A stretch of DNA of 64,000 nucleotides from Lysinibacillus sp. FSL W8-0992 (GTDB taxonomy: Bacteria > Bacillota > Bacilli > Bacillales_A > Planococcaceae). Location: contig NZ_JBBOZQ010000001.1 of NCBI RefSeq assembly GCF_038008685.1, forward strand, positions 1-64,000, in the 5' to 3' direction. The position numbers and the translations under genes were made by a program. How positions within the stretch are numbered: the stretch's first letter is position 1; each line of letters opens with the position of its first letter. A model generated the notes under the pieces. It did not search any database. It saw only the letters and a list, made by a program, of their open reading frames with translations, and had not been told where the DNA came from. Positions 8,027 to 16,677 of this stretch are shown piece by piece.

Positions 8027-10390
8027 ATGTTCTCAATTTTTAAACGCAACAACGAGCAAACAAGTGCTCGTCAATTAAAACGCTACTATAAAATAGTAGA
8101 GCAAATTAATAATTTAGAAGAAAAATATGTCAACAAGTCAGATGCTGAATTAAGAGAAATGACTTTTATTTTCAAGGATCGCTTAGAACAAGGCGAACTA
8201 ATAACATCAATTATCCCAGACGCATTTGCTGTTGTACGCGAAGCCTCAAAGCGTGTTTTAGGTATGCGTCATTTTGATGTACAACTGATTGGTGGCCTTG
8301 TATTAACAGAAGGCAATATTGCTGAAATGCCTACAGGTGAAGGTAAAACACTTGTCGCTTCACTGCCCTCTTATGTACGTGCATTAGAAGGTAAAGGTGT
8401 TCATGTCATTACAGTAAACGACTATCTAGCTAAACGTGACTTTGAGCTTGTTGGTCAAATTCACCGTTTCCTAGGTTTAACAGTCGGGTTAAATATTCCG
8501 ATGATGGAACCAACTGAAAAAAAGCAAGCGTATAACGCAGATATTACGTACGGTGTTGGTACAGAATTTGGTTTCGACTATTTACGTGACAACATGGCAC
8601 ATAGCTTAGCCGATAAAGTGCAACGTGTATATCATTTCGCCATCATCGATGAAGTCGATAGTGTACTTATTGACGAAGCAAAAACACCGTTAATTATTGC
8701 TGGTAAAATGCCTGCAAATGATGAATTACACCGCATTGCAGCAATGTTAGCAAAACGTTTTAAAGCTGAAGAAGACTACGATTTCGATGATGAAACAAAG
8801 GCTACTTCATTAACAGATAAAGGCATTGAAAAAGTAGAGGCTGCATTCGATGTTGATAATTTATACGATTTAGAACATCAAACGCTTTATCACTATGTGA
8901 TCCAAGCTGTACGTGCACATGTCATGTTCCAGCGTGATGTTGATTATATCGTTAAAGAAGATAAAATCGAGCTTGTAGACATGTTCACAGGTCGTATTTT
9001 AGAAGGTCGTTCTCTTTCTGATGGCTTGCACCAAGCAATCGAAGCAAAAGAAGGCGTAACGATTACCGAAGAAAATAAAGCACAAGCGCAAATTACTATT
9101 CAAAACTATTTCCGTATGTATCCGAAGCTTTCTGGGATGACAGGTACAGCGAAAACACAGGAAAAGGAAATTCGTGAAGTGTATGGTATGGAAGTAATTC
9201 AAATTCCAACAAACCGTCCACGTCAACGTATTGACCAGCCTGATATGATTTTCAAAACGCAAACAGCCAAATATAAATTCGTTGCTGCTGAAGCAAAGCG
9301 ACGCCATGCAACAGGACAGCCAGTGTTAATTGGAACAACATCCATTCTACAATCCGAAACGGTTGCAGATCATTTGAAAAAAGAGGGATTAAAGTTCCAA
9401 TTGTTAAATGCTAAAACGGTTGAACAAGAAGTTGAGCTTATCTCTCAAGCAGGTCAAAAAGGTCGTATTACCGTTGCTACAAATATGGCTGGTCGTGGTA
9501 CAGATATCGTGCTAGGCGACGATGTCCATGAACTTGGTGGACTTTATGTTATCGGTACCGAGAAGCATGAAAGCCGACGCGTTGATAATCAGCTGCGAGG
9601 TCGTTCTGGCCGTCAAGGTGACGTAGGCGAAAGCCGCTTCATTCTCTCTATTGAAGATGATATGTTCCGCCGCTATGCAAAAGAAGAGGTTGAAAAATTC
9701 TCTGCAAAAATGGTTGTGGATGAAAATGATGTCATTCAAAACAAAGATGTACAAGAGCTAATCAATCGTACACAGCGCATTGTTGAAGGCTCACAATATG
9801 GCATGCGCGAGTACAATTTAAAATTAGACGATGTTATTAATGATCAACGTACTGTTATTTATGGTTTACGTGACAAAATTTTAGCTGGCGAGGATTTAAT
9901 GAGTGAGCTGAAAAAAATGTTAAGCGAAACGGTCGATTTCGCAGTGCGCGATGCTGCGCCTGAAGAGCTCCCTTCTGTAGAATGGGCTTATGACCAAATG
10001 GAAAAGTCACTTAATTCATTATTCATCACTCCTGTCACGATTGATCGTGAAGTAGGCAAAGTGAAACAAATTTTAGCTGATATACAGCCTTCTGAACAAG
10101 AACTTCTTGATCATATGCAGAAATTCGCAGAAAATGAGCAAGTAATGGCTGTTATTCCACAAGTTATGTTGAGTTATATAGATAGTGGTTGGGTGAAACA
10201 TTTAGAAGCAATGGCTCACTTAAAAGAAGGTATTGGCTTACGTCATTACCAACAGGAAGATCCAATGCGCATTTATCAACGTGAAGGACTTGAATTATTC
10301 GGAAGGAACTTCCAAGAATTACGCCGTTCTATTATTATCGAAATTACAGGCTTCATGAAAATGGTTGAAGGACAACAGGAGGTACAATAA
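8027..10390 (+). CDS. secA2: Accessory preprotein translocase ATPase SecA2
   Basis: A 787-residue SecA-family motor. Walker A is MPTGEGKT (101-108), the DEAD-like box is IIDEVDSVLIDEAKTP (about 206-221), and the helicase motifs include TNMAGRGTDI and QLRGRSGRQGD. The preprotein cross-linking and scaffold domains follow. It lacks the C-terminal zinc-binding SEC-C tail of housekeeping SecA and is shorter. Together with the adjacent slaP this points to SecA2, which in Bacillus anthracis exports S-layer proteins. AAAGGAG lies upstream of the ATG. The stop codon overlaps the slaP start as TAATG, so the genes are translationally coupled. Housekeeping SecA is expected elsewhere in the genome. Confidence 0.93.
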   Translation: MFSIFKRNNEQTSARQLKRYYKIVEQINNLEEKYVNKSDAELREMTFIFKDRLEQGELITSIIPDAFAVVREASKRVLGMRHFDVQLIGGLVLTEGNIAEMPTGEGKTLVASLPSYVRALEGKGVHVITVNDYLAKRDFELVGQIHRFLGLTVGLNIPMMEPTEKKQAYNADITYGVGTEFGFDYLRDNMAHSLADKVQRVYHFAIIDEVDSVLIDEAKTPLIIAGKMPANDELHRIAAMLAKRFKAEEDYDFDDETKATSLTDKGIEKVEAAFDVDNLYDLEHQTLYHYVIQAVRAHVMFQRDVDYIVKEDKIELVDMFTGRILEGRSLSDGLHQAIEAKEGVTITEENKAQAQITIQNYFRMYPKLSGMTGTAKTQEKEIREVYGMEVIQIPTNRPRQRIDQPDMIFKTQTAKYKFVAAEAKRRHATGQPVLIGTTSILQSETVADHLKKEGLKFQLLNAKTVEQEVELISQAGQKGRITVATNMAGRGTDIVLGDDVHELGGLYVIGTEKHESRRVDNQLRGRSGRQGDVGESRFILSIEDDMFRRYAKEEVEKFSAKMVVDENDVIQNKDVQELINRTQRIVEGSQYGMREYNLKLDDVINDQRTVIYGLRDKILAGEDLMSELKKMLSETVDFAVRDAAPEELPSVEWAYDQMEKSLNSLFITPVTIDREVGKVKQILADIQPSEQELLDHMQKFAENEQVMAVIPQVMLSYIDSGWVKHLEAMAHLKEGIGLRHYQQEDPMRIYQREGLELFGRNFQELRRSIIIEITGFMKMVEGQQEVQ

Positions 10391-11289
10391 TGGGCTTATT
10401 TTCATTTTTTAAGAAATCAGACAAAATCGTACAAGAGAACACAATTGACTCTAAAGATTTACTAGGGAAAGTTTCTACTAATAAAGGTGACAATCGTGAT
10501 GTTGTAACAAAACTTTCATTCCACCCTGAATGGGATGTACCACAAGAGCAAAAATACATTTTTAATTTCCTAGCAAATGAGCTAGAGCCATTAAAACCAA
10601 ATCAATTATCGCTATCTTCTATTAGTATTGAAGATGAGCCACGCACAGGCAAATGGCTTGTTCGCGCATTTTTCCGTTCTTCATTAGCTGAAGCGATTGA
10701 GCTTGGTGAAATCGAATTATTCATTATGGATAAAAATGATGAGCTAATAGCATCTAAAAAATTCGATTTTAAAGCACTTGGCACAATTCCAGCTGAGAGT
10801 GCACGTCCATGGGTATTTGAATTTGAAAAATCAACTATTAAAGTAGACGAAGTACCAGAAGACGGTTGGAAAATCGCCTTTAACCTTGTCTCATTACGTG
10901 GTCACCAATTAGAATTAGACCCTTCATGGGAGCAACAATTACCAGCAGCGCAAAAAGAAGAGCTTGCAAAAATCGTGAATACATTACCAAAGTTAGGCGA
11001 AACGGAAGTTAACTTCACTGGTCTACAAGCAAAACTTGCTGATAATGGTAACCTAAATGTTTCAATCTTTATCCGTAATGGTCACAATAAAGCGATTAAT
11101 TTAGAGCAATTACCGTTAGAAATTATCGATGCAACAGGTAAACAAATCGCAAAAGGTTCCTTTACAATGGATCCAATCCTGACTGTCCAACCGAACTCAA
11201 CAAAACCTTGGACATTCATCTTCCCAGCTGAACTTGTTGATGCTCAACAAGCTGATCTTTCTCGCTGGACAGCACGAGTAACTCAATAA
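10390..11289 (+). CDS. slaP: SlaP-like accessory Sec S-layer assembly protein
   Basis: A 299-residue protein without signal peptide or membrane helix. It has two related halves: about 43-150 starts LSFHPEWDVP and ends PWVFEFEKS, and about 177-290 starts LELDPSWEQQLP and ends PWTFIFPAE. This duplicated SLAP domain is characteristic of the accessory Sec S-layer assembly protein family. In Bacillus anthracis, SlaP is needed with SecA2 for S-layer protein secretion. The N-terminus MGLFSFFKKSDK is basic and hydrophobic and may bind membrane. AGGAGG precedes the ATG, which overlaps the secA2 stop. A strong terminator follows, closing a two-gene operon. Confidence 0.88.
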   Translation: MGLFSFFKKSDKIVQENTIDSKDLLGKVSTNKGDNRDVVTKLSFHPEWDVPQEQKYIFNFLANELEPLKPNQLSLSSISIEDEPRTGKWLVRAFFRSSLAEAIELGEIELFIMDKNDELIASKKFDFKALGTIPAESARPWVFEFEKSTIKVDEVPEDGWKIAFNLVSLRGHQLELDPSWEQQLPAAQKEELAKIVNTLPKLGETEVNFTGLQAKLADNGNLNVSIFIRNGHNKAINLEQLPLEIIDATGKQIAKGSFTMDPILTVQPNSTKPWTFIFPAELVDAQQADLSRWTARVTQ

Positions 11290-11297
11290 TATTAATA

Positions 11298-11330
11298 AAA
11301 TCCTTCTTTCTAATAGAAAGAAGGATTTTT
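11298..11330 (+). terminator. Intrinsic terminator of secA2-slaP
   Basis: AATCCTTCTTTC pairs with GAAAGAAGGATT and is followed by a T run, 9 bases after the slaP stop. Confidence 0.9.
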
Positions 11331-11357
11331 TAGTGTAAACAAACCGTCATTCTATCT

Positions 11358-11391
11358 AAAAAAGCGATTTTTGCGCAATGCAAAAATCGCC
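11358..11391 (-). terminator. Intrinsic terminator of the LysM-NlpC/P60 gene
   Basis: The 11-bp stem GCGATTTTTGC pairs with GCAAAAATCGC around a five-base loop. A T run follows on the minus strand. Confidence 0.9.
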
Positions 11392-11397
11392 TCGTTA

Positions 11398-12327
11398 TTA
11401 TTTCACTGAATCGAATCGTTTATAAGCTACTAATCTAGTTGACCAATAAGAGTAGGTAACATCCGAAAGTTCTACACCATCCGTACCTGCGTGGATAAAT
11501 TTATTGTTACCAAGGTAAATACCCATATGAGAAATGCCTTCTTTATACGTATTTTCAAAAAATACTAAATCTCCTGGCACAGGATTTTTTACTTGCGTTG
11601 TACTGCTACTGAAATAGCCCTCGCTGCTATCTCTCCCTATTTTCAAACCGCCTTGATTGAAAGCATAAAAAATAAATCCACTGCAATCAAGACCTTCTGG
11701 TGTGTTTCCGCCATAAAGATACGGTGTTCCAATTAATTTATTAGCCATTTCCACCGTTTTTTTGTATATAGCTTGTCCATTCGCTGTAGGATCTTGATTC
11801 GTTACTTTTGATGGCGTCCCCGTATCTGAAGTCACATTGTTATGTATTGTATCACCCTCGGGTATAACAGCTACTGGAGAAATTTTTAACACTTGTCCAA
11901 TATAAATCGTGTCGTTCTCTATTCCGTTCCAGTCTTTAAGCTCTTTTAATGTCACATTGTATTGCTTTGCTATTTTTGAAAGTGTATCACCTTTAATAAC
12001 TGTATGAACGGCAGTCGATGGCTTAGAAGGTGTCGTTGTTGTTGGATTTGACGGTTTTACTGTATCCGTTGTAGGTTTTGACGGTTTTACTGTTTCGGTT
12101 GCCGCCTGTTTCGTAATCTCTAGTTTTTGGGCTACATAAATCGTATCCTTCGATAGATTATTCCATTTTTTTATGTCTTGTATTGTCACTTGATGTGTTT
12201 GTGCGATTTTGGATAATGTATCGCCTTTTTGCACTGTATATGTTGCAGCTTCTGCGGTCTGTATTGCGAAAAATGAAGTAGCAATAGTGCTTAAAGCGAG
12301 AATTCTCCACTTTTGTGATTTTAGCAT
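11398..12327 (-). CDS. Secreted peptidoglycan hydrolase, two LysM plus NlpC/P60
   Basis: A 309-residue exported protein. A signal peptide (about 1-27, ending AEAA) is followed by two LysM domains starting YTVQKGDTLSKIAQ and HTVIKGDTLSKIAK, each ending with the YxxQ(x)LxI pattern, separated by a Thr/Pro/Lys linker. The C-terminal NlpC/P60 domain has the catalytic Cys in LDCSGFIFYAF and the catalytic His in GISHMGIYLG. It resembles the D,L-endopeptidases LytE/LytF/CwlS, which cut the D-Glu-meso-DAP or Lys bond in stem peptides. LysM anchoring differs from the SLH anchoring used by most surface proteins in this window. Confidence 0.93.
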   Translation of the reverse strand: MLKSQKWRILALSTIATSFFAIQTAEAATYTVQKGDTLSKIAQTHQVTIQDIKKWNNLSKDTIYVAQKLEITKQAATETVKPSKPTTDTVKPSNPTTTTPSKPSTAVHTVIKGDTLSKIAKQYNVTLKELKDWNGIENDTIYIGQVLKISPVAVIPEGDTIHNNVTSDTGTPSKVTNQDPTANGQAIYKKTVEMANKLIGTPYLYGGNTPEGLDCSGFIFYAFNQGGLKIGRDSSEGYFSSSTTQVKNPVPGDLVFFENTYKEGISHMGIYLGNNKFIHAGTDGVELSDVTYSYWSTRLVAYKRFDSVK

Positions 12328-12578
12328 ATCAAATAGCCTCCGTTCATGGTAGAATATTTCCTTGTGTGTCTATCATACTAAAGAAGTGACTAAACAAAAA
12401 TCGGAAAAACTGACTATTTTTCAAACAATTTATGAATCCTATAGAATACTACAGAATCCGACTATCTACTATTAGTATAATAATTGCAAGTTTTATAGTC
12501 CTATGATAACATACATGACTGTATTTAAAATTTTTAGAAAGTTTTATTTTTTCAATTATAAAGGAGTTTTTAGTATTT

Positions 12579-13901
12579 ATGAGAAGCATCTTGATTTTCA
12601 TCAAAGAGAATTTAGCAGTAGGCTTACTACTTTTTGCATTGTTCCTAGGGGCAGGCAATATTATCTTTCCACCGTTACTTGGCCAACAAGCCGGTGAACA
12701 TATTACAATAGCGATGATTGGATTTTTAATAACGGGTGTCGGTTTACCTTTACTTGCTATTGTCGCCGTTGCAAAAGCAGGTGGCGACTTACAGCTACTT
12801 TCAAGTCGTGTTCACCCTGTTTTCGGAATCATATTCACGTCAATTGTCTATTTAGCAATCGGGCCATTTTTCGCAGTTCCGCGTACTGGCTCTGTGTCTT
12901 ATGAAATTGGCATTGCACCATTTCTTTCAGAGGCAGCACAAGAACATTGGGCTCCACTATTCATTACATCTGTAGTATTCTTTGCGTTTATACTTTATTT
13001 AGCATTCAATCCTTCTAAACTAGTAGATCGTGTAGGAAAGATTTTAACCCCTGCACTCTTAATCGTTATTTTACTACTTGCTGTTAAAAGCTTTATTACA
13101 CCTATGGGTGAATCAGGAATGGCTGTTGGCAAATACAATATTTCGCCATTTTCCGAGGGCTTTGTTCAAGGTTATTTAACGATGGATGTTCTAAGTGCAC
13201 TCGTTTTCGGTATTGTAATTTTACAAGCCTTAAGCGATATGGGAATGAAAGACACTAAAAAACAAGTTAAAACAACAATTTTTGCAGGAATTGTAGCTGC
13301 AATTGGTTTAGCCTTCGTATATATTTCACTTGGCTATATCGGCAATACAAGTATAGGAGCAATTGGTACATCCGATAATGGTGGCGTCATCATCGCCAAA
13401 TCTGCAGAATACCTTTTCGGCAGCTTCGGTAGTATTATTTTATCGCTTACCATTTTATTAGCATGTATTTCTACTGCTGTCGGCTTATTGACAGCCAATG
13501 CACAGTTTTTTAATAAGCTATTCCCGCAAATTTCATATAAAACGTTCTTAATCGTATTTACGTTATTAAGTGTAGCCATTACAAATGTTGGGTTATCAAC
13601 AATCATTAGCACATCACTTCCTGTACTATTGATTATTTATCCACTAGCTATGGTATTAATGGTGTTATCGCTTGCCGATCATTTCTTTAAAGGTGGACGA
13701 ATTGTTTATATTTTAGCGTTAATCCCGACATTCTTTGTTAGTTTTTACGATGGCTTAAAACAAATGGAAATTAAAGTTTCTTCCTATGAAAATATCCTAA
13801 AAGCATTACCGCTGTACGAGCAAAGTCTTGGATGGCTTGTACCTGCAATGATAGGAGCAATTTTAGGTTTCATTATTCATAAGCTTTTCAAGAAAAACTA
13901 A
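12579..13901 (+). CDS. brnQ: BrnQ, branched-chain amino acid:cation symporter
   Basis: A 440-residue integral membrane protein with about twelve hydrophobic segments. The N-terminal GLLLFALFLGAGNIIFPPLLGQQAG matches the LIV carrier (BrnQ) signature region, as does VPRTGSVSYEIG further on. It imports leucine, isoleucine and valine with sodium or protons. AAAGGAG is about 12 bases upstream of the ATG, slightly long, but no better start is seen. I looked for a T-box leader in the 250 bases upstream and found none. A terminator follows at 13915. Confidence 0.93.
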   Translation: MRSILIFIKENLAVGLLLFALFLGAGNIIFPPLLGQQAGEHITIAMIGFLITGVGLPLLAIVAVAKAGGDLQLLSSRVHPVFGIIFTSIVYLAIGPFFAVPRTGSVSYEIGIAPFLSEAAQEHWAPLFITSVVFFAFILYLAFNPSKLVDRVGKILTPALLIVILLLAVKSFITPMGESGMAVGKYNISPFSEGFVQGYLTMDVLSALVFGIVILQALSDMGMKDTKKQVKTTIFAGIVAAIGLAFVYISLGYIGNTSIGAIGTSDNGGVIIAKSAEYLFGSFGSIILSLTILLACISTAVGLLTANAQFFNKLFPQISYKTFLIVFTLLSVAITNVGLSTIISTSLPVLLIIYPLAMVLMVLSLADHFFKGGRIVYILALIPTFFVSFYDGLKQMEIKVSSYENILKALPLYEQSLGWLVPAMIGAILGFIIHKLFKKN

Positions 13902-13914
13902 ATATGAATCGCTT

Positions 13915-13950
13915 ACAGACACGTTCTATTTATAGACGTGTCTGTTTTTA
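13915..13950 (+). terminator. Intrinsic terminator of brnQ
   Basis: ACAGACACGT pairs with ACGTGTCTGT around a TCTATTTATAG-type loop and is followed by five T. Confidence 0.88.
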
Positions 13951-14012
13951 TTCGACGTCAATATGGAAATTCATGTATAATATATGTAAATAATTCTGAA
14001 AAGAGGTGTCTT

Positions 14013-15401
14013 ATGAAAAAAGTATTATGGTCCTTCTTGTTCATATTGAGCTTTGTCATTTTTCCATTATCAAACGCTTCTGCTGCAAATAATGACCAGC
14101 AACTTGTTGAAGAGATAAAAGAAATTATTACGGAAAATTATGTTGGTAAAATTAATGGAGACCTACAAAAGGCAACAACCATTCCTGACATTATTAATAT
14201 GTTAGACCCCTATTCAACCTATTTTTCTAAACAAGAATTTGAGGAATTTATGAATAGCATCAATCTATCCACGATTGGTATTGGTGTCGTAATTGAGGAG
14301 CATGAGGATGGTATTCATATTTTACAAGTAATCGACGAAGGTGGAGCCTCTGAGGCAGGTGTTGTGGCTGGAGATATCATTATTGCCATTAACGGTCAAT
14401 CCATTGTAGGTAACTCTATAGAAGAAGCCTCTTCCCTACTAATCGGTAATGAAGGTACACAAGTACAGGTTAAGCTATTACACGAGAACGGTTCCACTTC
14501 CACGAAAACAATTACACGTAAAAAATTCACACTACCAAACGTAGAGTCTGCTTTATTATTTGGTAATGTTGGCTACATAGCAATGTCTTCTTTCTCTGAG
14601 GATGGTGCGCAACTAGTAAAAGAGGCAATGATTCAGCTTAAACAGCGTGGCGCTACTTCTTTTATTTTGGATTTACAAAATAATGGCGGTGGCTATGTTG
14701 CAACAGCAGAACAGCTTACTGGTTTATTCCCAAAGGCAAAAATCGCTTATTTATTGCAAGAAGCACATGATTCTTACGAAGTTCGTGCTAAACAACAAAA
14801 CGTTAAATTCCCAGCAGATACTCGTATATTAGTAAATCGCTATAGTGCAAGTGCATCTGAAATGCTAGCGGCTTCGTTACAAGATCAACAATCCGCAATT
14901 CTGTATGGTGAAACTACTTACGGCAAAGGAGCAATGCAAGGCTTTTATGAATTGCATGACGGTAGTTATTTAAAGCTTACTGTCGGTAAATTTACTGGCC
15001 CTGCAGGTCACACTATCAATGAAGTAGGTGTGAAACCAAACATCGAAACGAAGACTGCACCAATTTTCCAAGCTCACTATGATGCTATTAAAGCGCAATA
15101 CAAAGATTATCAAGAACTAGTTAGCTTAAAAAATGTGCCTACTACTAAAACGTTTACTGTTAAGTTTTCACAAGCTTTCACTACACCAATCCCTGAAGGC
15201 AGCGTACAGCTAGTGGCTTTAGGCGGAGACGAAATTTCATTTACAACAAAGGTAGAAAAAGATAATTCCTTAATGATTACACCTACTGATCCTTTAGTTG
15301 AAGGGCAAGAATATATGCTACTTGTTCATCCAACTATTCAAAAACCTACAGGTGGCAAACTACAAAAGGGGATTTATCTCCATATAACAGTAACTAAATA
15401 A
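14013..15401 (+). CDS. Secreted S41-family (CtpA-like) serine peptidase with PDZ domain
   Basis: About 462 residues. A signal peptide (MKKVLWSFLFILSFV..., ending ASAA) is followed by an S41 N-terminal helical region with MLDPYSTYFSKQEFEEF. A PDZ domain (about 90-165, DEGGASEAGVVAGDIIIAING) and the S41 core follow. The catalytic Ser is in SASASEMLAASL and the Lys in TTYGKGAMQ. The last ~85 residues (TFTVKFSQAFTTPI...) look like an Ig-like SbsA/Big_5 domain, unusual for CtpA proteins and suggesting wall or S-layer contact. Earlier in-frame codons back to 13938 overlap the brnQ terminator; AGAGGTG before the ATG at 14013 decides the start. Confidence 0.9.
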   Translation: MKKVLWSFLFILSFVIFPLSNASAANNDQQLVEEIKEIITENYVGKINGDLQKATTIPDIINMLDPYSTYFSKQEFEEFMNSINLSTIGIGVVIEEHEDGIHILQVIDEGGASEAGVVAGDIIIAINGQSIVGNSIEEASSLLIGNEGTQVQVKLLHENGSTSTKTITRKKFTLPNVESALLFGNVGYIAMSSFSEDGAQLVKEAMIQLKQRGATSFILDLQNNGGGYVATAEQLTGLFPKAKIAYLLQEAHDSYEVRAKQQNVKFPADTRILVNRYSASASEMLAASLQDQQSAILYGETTYGKGAMQGFYELHDGSYLKLTVGKFTGPAGHTINEVGVKPNIETKTAPIFQAHYDAIKAQYKDYQELVSLKNVPTTKTFTVKFSQAFTTPIPEGSVQLVALGGDEISFTTKVEKDNSLMITPTDPLVEGQEYMLLVHPTIQKPTGGKLQKGIYLHITVTK

Positions 15402-15509
15402 AAATGGGGCTACCCCATAATAGATTGCGTTTGATCTTTGCTTCAAGTGGATGCTTGCTGCGAAAATCAAACGCTTTTCTTTTTAGTGGACGTTCGTAGT
15501 TAAAAATAG

Positions 15510-15606
15510 TTGGAGCCATGCCTGCGAAAATCGGAGTGGAGTTTTATAAGTGTCAGGCACTCAAACAATTTGAATGGAGCGAAGACAGTGACTACCTACG
15601 GGAAAG
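15510..15606. repeat. Degenerate intergenic repeat with REP-like core (copy 1 at 15549-15571)
   Basis: The gap after the S41 gene contains AGTGTCAGGCACTCAAACA, one of six copies of the same short motif. It is flanked by fragments (GCCTGCGAAAATCGG, CTACGGGAAAGCAC) resembling the CTCCTGCGGGA...GGAAAGCG element at 44457 and 54738. It looks like an old, decayed copy of that composite. Confidence 0.6.
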
Positions 15607-15613
15607 CACAATA

Positions 15614-15647
15614 CCCCTCTCCAAGCTATGTGGAGAGGGGTTTTAAT
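15614..15647. terminator. Hairpin between S41 peptidase and TetR genes
   Basis: A perfect 10-bp stem, CCCCTCTCCA with TGGAGAGGGG, has a seven-base loop and is followed on the plus strand by TTTT. It lies three bases from the tetR stop and may serve either strand. The T run favours the plus strand. Confidence 0.7.
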
Positions 15648-15648
15648 A

Positions 15649-16272
15649 TTATTTAGTATAGCTACATCCACTATCAAGACTGGGAGATTCTTTTAGGAGA
15701 AAAAATACATGCACTAAATTTCGAGCAAGTTCACACGGCTTGCTTTTTTGTTCTAGTAAATTTGTCAATATTAAACGTTCAAATGAGCCAACTAAACTAT
15801 CTGCTACGATTTTTATATCGATATTTTGTAATTGAAACAGACATGCACAATCATGACGATAAACTAGCTCAATCAATTGCTGTGTCAATTGAGATTTAAC
15901 GCATGACGATTGTTTCGATTCAAAAAAGCCTATTTTCGTTAGCTTTGGATTCTCAATTATATAAAGGAACAACATATATAACTTATGCTCTAGCATTTGA
16001 ATAAAGCCCTCTATGCCCTTTTCTACTTCTTCATTTTGATTGCACATGATTTCATTAAATCCCTGCTGAAATCTTATGTTCAAATCATTATAGAGCGATT
16101 CTTTACTTTTAAAATATAAATAAAATGTCGGCTGCGTTACATCTGCCGCTTTCACTATATCGCTTATTTTCGTAGCATAATATCCCCTTTCAGAGAAAAG
16201 CTCCACAGCTTTTTCAAGTAATAATTGTTTACTTCTTTCACCATTCGAATTAATCTTTCTACCTCTTGCCAT
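15649..16272 (-). CDS. TetR/AcrR family transcriptional regulator
   Basis: A 207-residue regulator. The N-terminal TetR helix-turn-helix is clear: LLLEKAVELFSERGYYATKISDIVKAADV then QPTFYLYFKSKESLYNDLN. The C-terminal ligand domain (about 70-200) is generic, with five Cys residues, and does not match a subfamily I can name. The ATG at 16272 has AAGGTG upstream; a GTG nine bases earlier is less likely. A symmetric site at 16320-16345 upstream could be its own operator. No obvious target gene is adjacent, since murJ is separated by a terminator and about 400 bases. Confidence 0.9.
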   Translation of the reverse strand: MARGRKINSNGERSKQLLLEKAVELFSERGYYATKISDIVKAADVTQPTFYLYFKSKESLYNDLNIRFQQGFNEIMCNQNEEVEKGIEGFIQMLEHKLYMLFLYIIENPKLTKIGFFESKQSSCVKSQLTQQLIELVYRHDCACLFQLQNIDIKIVADSLVGSFERLILTNLLEQKSKPCELARNLVHVFFLLKESPSLDSGCSYTK

Positions 16273-16319
16273 AATTGTCACCTTACTCTATTAATAAATA
16301 TTCATTATTTTGTTTAATT

Positions 16320-16345
16320 ATGGTATTTATAATAGTTAATACCAT
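16320..16345. promoter_or_regulatory. Candidate operator upstream of tetR-family gene
   Basis: ATGGTATT at 16320 is repeated inverted as AATACCAT at 16338, a perfect 8-bp dyad with a ten-base spacer, 48 bases upstream of the regulator start. TetR proteins usually bind such dyads and repress themselves. Confidence 0.5.
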
Positions 16346-16551
16346 ATAGCAACCTATCATTTTCCTTTTCACTACCTGAATAATGTTAATTATAATACAA
16401 TTCAAAAAATTACACTATGCATTTTTAGCAATAATATGATGTTTGGTACTTTTCTTGCCTTTTGAAAATAAATACAATCGATTAATAGATTTAACCCAAT
16501 CATCATTAAAACCCTTTACAAATGTACTTTCACAGGCTTTAAATACAATAT

Positions 16552-16590
16552 AAAAAGCATGCCGGAAGTATTTTCGGCATGCTTTTTAAA
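16552..16590 (-). terminator. Intrinsic terminator of the csaB-GT4-murJ operon
   Basis: AAAAAGCATGCCG pairs with CGGCATGCTTTTT around a nine-base loop. It works on both strands, and on the minus strand lies about 90 bases after the flippase stop codon. Confidence 0.85.
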
Positions 16591-16677
16591 AAATAATCTG
16601 TCTAAAATAAGCATATTTTTAATAAATAAAAAATGGTAATTTTTATTATCTGACTGTTTACACAGCCTTATCATTTT

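Larger units (their letters stand above)
16273..16677. other. Intergenic region between tetR-family gene and murJ-like gene
   Basis: A 405-base AT-rich gap. It holds the candidate operator at 16320 and the terminator at 16552. No open frame with a ribosome-binding site or other structure was seen in the rest. Confidence 0.6.

Noticed and set aside
12328..12578. T-box leader upstream of brnQ
   Set aside because: No T-box sequence, specifier hairpin or terminator-antiterminator pair was found.
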